64,000 nt of DNA from Flaccisagitta enflata. Taxonomy: Eukaryota; Chaetognatha; Sagittoidea; Aphragmophora. The notes below the pieces were generated by a model. That model ran no database searches. It worked only from the letters and a program-made list of their open reading frames with translations, and was not told the origin of the DNA. The stretch is from positions 104,470,001 through 104,534,000 of the forward strand of contig OZ231126.1 of assembly GCA_965153355.1 (NCBI GenBank), in the 5' to 3' direction. Shown here one piece after another: positions 57,434 to 64,000 of this stretch; positions within the stretch are counted from its first letter, which is position 1, and each line of letters begins with the position of its first letter. The position numbers and the translations under genes are program-made.

Positions 57434-60400
57434 ATGTGTGTGTGTGCGTATCAGTGTGTGTATGCCCCTTAAAGAGAAAATAAAGGTTAAGCACCTCTGC
57501 CCACCCATCCGTGACAATATTGTGACACTGCGTCACTTTATTCATTTACATTTTCAACATAACAAACATGATGTCAGGTGAATCCTCAAAAACACGCTGG
57601 CAACGCATGGAGGGATATGAACAACTACGTTTCCCACTAAACTCAGAACTGAGTTGCATAGTCAATAAATGTGTCTTACCTTTTCTTCGGTCATTAGTGC
57701 TTGACAGCACCGATTCCTTTTTCCTGTGGATTGCCATGGAGCTCCAGGTAAAGCCATCTTCGATTCGGTGTTCTATTCTGAACTTCTTGAAAAACGTTCG
57801 ATATATGATAATAGATTTGATCAGATTGTCTTAACAACTTGTTTGTTCTCGCAAACGATATTCAGTACCATCAGACCACAAATTGGGAAGATGTCGCAAC
57901 CAGATGGACGAGTTTCAGGCATGTAGAATGATAATACAGTGACCACACATATGAATTGATCAGCAACAAACACATCAACTAAGTCCGCAGATTCAATTTT
58001 AAACAAATGACATTTTTTTTCATTCTAGAAACTCGAGTTGGTACTTAACTCACCTTTTTACGAGACAGCAACGCTCGGATTTCATCACAACTATAATGTC
58101 TGATTTCCTTGAGGAATTATACCAAGACATTGACAGCATGGAGGTAACTCCAATTTATCTACAAACAGACAAATTGATTGACAACATAAACATTTAAACT
58201 TACAGACTATTGATTAATGTAGCTCAGTCATTACTTTTAATTAATTTGACTCAAACTCAAATGACCAAAAAATCTCATTTTTTCCCCATTTTTTTTCTCT
58301 CTCTTTTTTCCTTTCTTTTTTCAACTCTAATATTGAAATAGAATCACAGGAGTGGCTGGACGTACGATATGATAAAAAAATGTGACGTCAGGAATGTAAG
58401 AAGAGCACCTGCAAACGAACTAAGACTTGGTCTTACACCCACATCACATCCTTTCCACCCAGATCTGAAAAGATTGTTTTCACGTCTTGTTCACGACCCG
58501 GTTAACTATCTTCCCAGAGACGAGTTTTACAGACAGAATCTCTGCCTGCCAACATGCATTCTTTTTGCACTTCATGCCAAATTTGGCCCAACACTTAAAA
58601 GTGCTAGACCGATGATTAAACAAGAATTGTACCACATAGATTGGGAACCTTTCCTTAGTCTCACCCCCGGCATTCTTTTTCGGGATATTCAAGCATTTGA
58701 AAAAACACTTTCCCCTATACCCAAAGGTCTTCGAGACATCTTTGTTGGTCTTGATGCCTTTGATGGTATATGTCTAAATTTTTTCCGCGTGGAAAAAAGC
58801 AAAGATCCACATCGAATCAACGACCACAAGTGGTGTATCTTTCCATTTAGTATTTCTTCAAATGCAAGAAAACTAACTAAATACTTTCAAGTTGACGTTC
58901 TCTTAGATGGAACCCAATTAAGAGACACATACCATACATCATATGACCCTCCATCTGCCAACCACGCATTGTGTATCAGTGATTTGAATCGACTCATCAA
59001 CAGATTCAATCCTATGGGCAGAAATCGCAACTTATCTAAATACCCACAGATTTGTAGGTCCTGTTTTAAATCGGGACGACTGACGGACATACTTGATCAT
59101 CACAGTGTATGCAACGACAGACGGAGAAATCCGATCACAGGCAGAAAAAAAGTAAAGAATGTCATCATACATCGCCCCTTTGTGGTGGATCGTTATTCAG
59201 GCAAGGTCCAGAAGTAGAGGAGGGATCAAAGCAAATTAGCTAACCCAACCTTAACAAAAATGTAATACAAAGTTTTTTTGTGGTTTTGTTTTCCTCAAGG
59301 GTTACCTTATCAAGTGAAAAAAAGTTGACCAACATATCGGCAAGACAATTTTTTTTATCAGGAAAAAAATTGATGTCAGTCTTTGACTTTTTTATATATT
59401 CCAGTGAAACATGCTTTTCATTTTCTTATTAAAGAGGATCTCAACCCAGGGAATGTGGCTTTCAATGAAATTGATACAGTAAATAAATTTGATTATTCTC
59501 TTTTATTTGGCACCAAGCAGAATGTTCTAGGATAGATATTTTTGGAGTTATGATTTTTTAAAGATTTATTTACGAAAAATTCAAATTGAATTTTTTTCGA
59601 TATTTTATGACTTCGTGTAGGATCAATAAAGGAGTGCACCTAAGTTTGTTTGAGCATACAAATACAAGAAAATATGCTTATCAGCATAGCTGCGCATCTG
59701 TGAGGATGATTTTGATCAATTTTGCTCATTTAGCTCACTTAGCTCAGTCTATTTTTTCTGATTTCAAATGCCATAAATGAATAAATATATTGATAGACAT
59801 TTAAGCAAGCAAATACAAGAAAGCATGTCAGTGAGCAGAGCTGCTCATCTGTCTGGGTGTTTTTAAGTTTTTTAGCTTATTTAGCCCATTTAGCTTGCCC
59901 TTTTTTTTCTGATACCAAAACAGATAGATAAATCTTTTGATTTAAGTGTGCAAATACATGGCATGAGTGAAGAGCAAAGAAATGTATGGACTCTTTTTAA
60001 GCTATTTTGTGTATCTGCACATCAAGCTATACAGAAAATGACAGATACCATAAGAAAAAGTGGAGAGCAGCATACTCAGATAGGACCATCTAGGATTAGT
60101 CATGATTGGAAAGATACAAAGCTTGTAGCTGAATTTTTGCGTGAAAGAAATCCATTTGAGTACGGAGATGTTTTTGGAATATTGCCAATGGTGTTCATGC
60201 AAACCCATCAGTCAATAGCGATAATGCTCAAGCCATTTGTGAAAGCATTTAAAAAAAGAGAAAAAGTAAGGGATTTCTCTTTTAAGAGAAAAGATCAGGG
60301 GGTAACCATGGGAAGCAATAATGGTGTCAAAGTTGGTGGAGAAAAACGTGCAGTTTGAGCCACATATATTGTTTCAAAAACTTGCTGTTGCAGCTGAGAG

Positions 60401-60849
60401 GACTGACAATATTAATCCAGAAACTATTTTCAAGCATGAGTGACCCACCATCCCCAAGGCCCAAAAGTCCCCTCTTGCAAATACAATATGGTCAGCTTTA
60501 AATCAAAATGCAGCTTCCATCCCTGATGATGTCAGGTTTGTACTTGATAGAGGCGCTCTCCTGCACAGAATTCTGTGGTCACGAGGTGCTTCCTAAGAAA
60601 GCATCTTAGAAACCTACAGCAAATATGTTGCTTCCAATTATGGTAAAGCTGTCATTGTTTTTGATAGATATAAAGAATTTATAACTAAAGATATGACTCA
60701 TAAGCGTCAATTGAAAGGAGACGAGTACCACGGGGGCACAATGATGTGTCCACATACTGCTTAGCTTTTTAAGAATGATGCAATATTGTATCAATAATTG
60801 TGTAATGATGCAATATTGCATCAATCACTTGGAATGATGCAATGACTAA

Positions 60850-61652
60850 GGCAGTTTCCACAATAAACTAGACTGGCGAAAATAAGGCGACTGAATTCGT
60901 TAACATTGATAAAAATATCAAAATTTCATAATGGTTGCACCTATGAGCTTAAAATTTGAGCCCTATGCTCAGAATTTGATACTCTTTCAGATCATATAAA
61001 AAAAAATATTCCAATACTTAAAATTTGTTCAACTATGTTAGTTTTCATCGTAATCAGAGTAACATTAGAGTAACAGGGTGTTAACATTTTCCGTCACTCT
61101 CTTCAAAAATCAATATCTCTGGCTAGAATTGACATTAAGGTCTGAAATTTTGCATGTAATTTGGGTTATGTCTATACTAAAGGGGGAAAAAAGAAAATTT
61201 CCATAATACTTAAGATATTGTCATTTAAAGTATAGTATACTACTATGTATCAAAATCAAATAAATCATCATTTTAGATACATCAACTAAAAATGAAATTT
61301 TTCCATAGTTAACAACAACTGGTCGCCATAAAATCTTTAGTTCTTCTTTAGGGATTGCAATTAAATAAAAATGACCTATAGTTGGGTAGGTTTAATGATT
61401 TTTTTATATCTTTTTCAATGTGGTTTTAAGTGTGACATCAGTGTGACATAAAAAAGGGGGTGATTTTAGCCTATTCTTTGCTAGATAGCCTATCAAAATT
61501 TTAAGTATGAAGGATATCAGCTAGGCACTGAATCCCAAGTAATGTGTTACAACAGTTTTTATCATAAAAAAAAGGATTAGCATGATAAAAACAATATTTT
61601 TGCCTGTTACATCATGAATTTCAGCTGGGCCGGTTTATTGTGGAAATGACCC
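60850..61652. mobile_element. Small non-coding element with inverted ends, nested
   Basis: The ends GGCAGTTTCCACAATAAAC and GTTTATTGTGGAAATGACCC are inverted copies. TAA lies on both sides (60847-60849 and 61653-61655), compatible with a PIF/Harbinger-type duplication. AT-rich interior with no open frame. It interrupts the degraded transposon gene. Confidence 0.6.
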
Positions 61653-61684
61653 TAAACATTTTGGGTGATTTTCTTGAGTTTTTG

Positions 61685-61765
61685 ACTCATGTGTTACGGA
61701 CGGATGGACCAACGGAAAGACCCCCGGACTGACAGATGGACAAAGCCTCTTATAGAGATGTGTGG
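61685..61765 (-). repeat. Family R fragment
   Basis: GTTACGGACGGATGGACC, GGACTGACAGATGGACAAAGCC, TCTTATAGAGATGTGTGG: a diverged reverse-orientation piece immediately downstream of the small element. Confidence 0.6.
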
Positions 61766-62725
61766 ACATATCTAAAACAGGAGTTAGCATCACATTCAGT
61801 TTGGATATGAATCTAACTGTCACAAAAGAGGCATTCCTTAGTGAACCAAAAAACAAACAACAATTCATCGACTTTCTTAGCGCCAAACTCACAAATCAAG
61901 GCTGCCAGGTTTTTTATGACCAAGCAGATGCAGACCTTATCATTGTCCAAAAGGCAATTGAGTCAGCATCCTCCATGGATACAGCTCTGATTGGAGATGA
62001 CACAGATCTACTTGTCCTCCTGTTACATCATTTGCCTCAATATGAATAAGATATTTCTTTTGCTTGAGGTCACAAGAAAAATAAATAAGGATGAGTGGGG
62101 AACATTAAAAAGGTCAGAACAAAACTTGGCTCTTTTGTATGCTAACACATGCCATCTTTGCATGCATTTTTATTTGGTATTGGAAAAGGCTCCATTATCC
62201 AAAAAATTCAGAGAAAACAAATCTCTCCAGCAAGCTGCAATAGTCTTTGACAATCCAAATGCCAGTCAGGCCCAGAAAGAACATGCTGGTGAAGCTGCAT
62301 TTGTTGTTACGTACAATGGAAAGAAATCAGATACCTTAGATGGACTGCGATACAAAAAGTATCGCAAAAGAGTTGCCACAAGCTTTACACAAGTGGACCC
62401 TAAAGTTTTGCCTCCCACCTCTGCTGCTGCTAAGTTTCATAGCAGGCAAGTCTTTCTGCAAACAAATCAATGGAAGGACCCCCAATGTGATTTGCTTGCA
62501 GAGGAGTGGGGATGGGTCTGCAAAGATACTGGGTTGCATCCTGTACTGACTGCAAGATGCACTCGCAGGAAACATGGAATGAAATGTTCAATGGCTTGTG
62601 GGCATTGTAGAGGCTCCTCATGTTCAAATGCCAGCACCTTTGTAGAGGATGAAAATGAAAGTGATTCTGAAAAAGACTATATCTAAAATGTAATCAGTTC
62701 CATGACCATTGATGAGAAGTTTTTA

Positions 62726-62785
62726 GTCGCGTGCTACACCCTGCTTTGTTGGTGCGTCCATCGGTCCGTCGGTCGGTCCGTTTAT
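62726..62785 (+). repeat. Family R fragment
   Basis: TTAGTCGCGTGCTACACCCT, GCTTTGTTGG, then GTCCATCGGTCCGTCGGTCGG. Confidence 0.65.
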
Positions 62786-63552
62786 CACACTTTACTTTTT
62801 TTTTGCGGTCTATGGGCTGTTCCATGTCACCAAAATAATCTTTTTTTTTTGTCATTCCTCAAAGTTTTTTTATACTTATATGATTCAAAATTTTCTATAC
62901 ATGAATATATACCATTTTTGCCCTATTTTTCATGCATTTACATACAGCCCAACCAGCCATATTAAAGAGTTCATAACTTGGTCAACTTTTTTCTTAGCTT
63001 AGTTCAACCCATGTAGAGTGCAAAACCGCAAAAAAACTCTGTATTACATTTTTGTTAGGGTGGATTTTATAATATCCCTCCTCTAAAGAACGGATTGTTT
63101 TTTAGGAAAGGCAGTTATCACACCATGATCAAAGATGCTGCAATGTTGGTACTCGATTTTGAATGTGGACAAAAACATGTTGATGGAGAGGAACCCCCGA
63201 CCAACGACCTTTTTCAGTCCACTCCCAAAAACGCATTAAAAACCCTGCTACAGCTCCGTATCTCTGTACGACGACATCAGTCTCCCCAATGAGTTGTCCA
63301 CACCCAGATTCAAATGCGTGGACAGTTCAAACCCTTCAACAGGCGAAAACGACTTCTTTATATCCCTTTTACTCTCCATGAAAAACGACTTGTATTTGCA
63401 TCATCAACATATCAGATCTTTGATTCCACAAACCAGACCACCCCCCCAATTTACAAGCGAGATCCATATCTGATGTCTATTTATTCTGCAATCACTCATT
63501 GCAATCTCTGTGGGTCTAAATTTGGAACCTGGAAACGCTCGTCAAAGTTAGT

Positions 63553-63555
<3 letters not shown>

Positions 63556-63629
<74 letters not shown>
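63556..63629. repeat. (GT)n intron microsatellite
   Basis: About 36 GT units in the intron 63547-63698 of PolB-2. Confidence 0.95.
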
Positions 63630-63632
<3 letters not shown>

Positions 63633-64000
63633 CATTGAATAAACCCCCTAGAATCAGTTTTTCATGTGTTGATTTATTTTCTTTTTTTTTTTGAATAGAC
63701 ATCAACGCCCTGTAAAAATCGTACCTACGTACGATCATTCACATTTTGAGAGTACGGAGAGACAACCCTTCGTTGGCAATGCAAGCTTTCCATCCTCCTT
63801 TCCTTGCACGTCGGACTTGCGGGCGAAGCTTTGCCAGGTCTCCGAAATAGAGCTTTGCGTTTTACTTCCGTGTTGCGTTTTTTTAAAAAAACTTGTTTTT
63901 CAAAATGCGTTTTTTTAAAAAAATCATTTGCGTTTTTTTTTACTTTTTAGGCATGCAATCTTTCTCTTTCCCAAGAGCACTATGAACGCTTCAAGAACCT

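Larger units (their letters stand above)
59948..62686 (+). pseudogene. Degraded transposon gene with CxC-rich C-terminus
   Basis: Fragments in order: 59948-60358 (EEQRNVWTLFKLFCVSAH..), a continuation in another frame to about 60600 (NPETIFKHE, SPLANTIWSALN), then 61762-62049 (FIDFLSAKLTNQGCQVF, DADLIIVQKAIESA, ALIGDDTDLLVLLLHH) and 61991-62686 (HAGEAAFVVTYNGKKSDTLD, LPPTSAAAKFHSRQVFLQ, CTRRKHGMKCSMACGHC). This architecture, with a DTDLLVLL core and a Cys-rich CRRKHGxKCS..C..C..C tail, recurs in proteins of many marine invertebrates that look mobile-element derived. Stops, frame changes and inserted repeats break it. Confidence 0.6.
59215..63085. mobile_element. DNA transposon (3871 bp) inserted in PolB-2
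   Basis: The ends are TAGAGGAGGGAT..ATCCCTCCTCTA with inner similarity (CC.TAACAAAAATGTAATACA, AGTTTTTTTG, AAAAAAGTTGACCAA) over about 110 bp. AAG flanks both ends (59212-59214 and 63086-63088), and the PolB frame resumes exactly after it. It carries a degraded gene and at least one further insertion. A 3-bp duplication does not fit Tc1/mariner (TA); the superfamily is not settled. Confidence 0.8.
57015..64000 (+). pseudogene. PolB: Protein-primed family B DNA polymerase of Polinton-2, spliced and interrupted (3' end outside window)
   Basis: Exons 57015-57147, 57578-57747, 57866-57922, 58029-58143, 58342-59214, then after an inserted transposon 63089-63546, 63699 onward and probably 63951 onward. 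Introns are GT-AG. Seen: NLCLPTCILFALHAKFG, then ALCISDLNRLI and the finger ICRSCFKSGRLTDILDHHSVC, the N-terminal pattern of Polinton polymerases. Exo I block is AAMLVLDFEC after the insertion. The HNH-like insertion CNLCGSKFG / TYDHSHFE / ACNL spans two introns. Polymerase motifs A-C would lie beyond the window. Frame changes near 58101, 63250 and at a C7 run near 63443-63449, plus the insertion, make it a pseudogene unless some are sequence errors. Confidence 0.75.

Noticed and set aside
59215-63085. Tc1/mariner assignment because TA adjoins both ends
   Set aside because: Counting TA as the duplication would leave a stop in the PolB frame, while AAG restores it exactly. The 3-bp duplication is preferred.

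Overview
The window looks like nuclear DNA of a metazoan, probably a marine invertebrate. Simple repeats are very dense: (GA)n, (CA)n, (CAA)n, GAAT and GTCC/GACG arrays. The genes carry short GT-AG introns, and DNA transposons and virus-derived elements are nested in each other. I see no bacterial operons, ribosome binding sites, rRNA, tRNA or CRISPR. The species cannot be named from the sequence.

Region 1 (127-26812) is a complete Polinton/Maverick (adintovirus-like) element, Polinton-1. It has apparently identical inverted termini of about 155 bp that begin AGTATATG, flanked by a 6-bp GACGGA duplication. It sits inside a copy of a dispersed repeat that I call family R. Its AT-rich core blocks encode a protein-primed family B DNA polymerase (7408-12000, +). 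The minus strand carries an adenain-like protease, a major capsid protein (one intron), a basic pVI/pX-like protein, a penton protein, an integrase (one intron), two Polinton helical proteins and a packaging ATPase (19.2-26.6 kb). The remainder (0.9-7.3 and 12.4-17.4 kb) is less AT-rich and intron-rich. It encodes three single-pass membrane proteins, an acidic protein, Q/P-rich proteins, two CxxC paralogues and a 685-aa spliced protein.

Region 2 (about 26.98 kb to beyond 64 kb) holds parts of a second, decayed Polinton-like element, Polinton-2. It has a penton gene broken into three frames, an integrase with three exons' worth of coding sequence interrupted by a 4.8-kb foldback transposon (9-bp duplication), and a multi-exon PolB (57.0 kb onward) interrupted by a 3.9-kb transposon (3-bp duplication). 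Between them lie spliced genes of unknown function (853, 518 and 441 aa and others). One of these is interrupted by a 1.6-kb A-B-A element with a 4-bp duplication. No MCP, protease or ATPase of Polinton-2 was recognised, so it may extend outside the window or surround Polinton-1.

The capsid genes plus protease and ATPase would build and package an icosahedral particle. PolB would copy the DNA from a protein primer and the integrase would insert it. The accessory genes have no assigned function and are the most novel part. Several frame breaks in Polinton-2 lie in homopolymers, so real decay and assembly error cannot be separated here.
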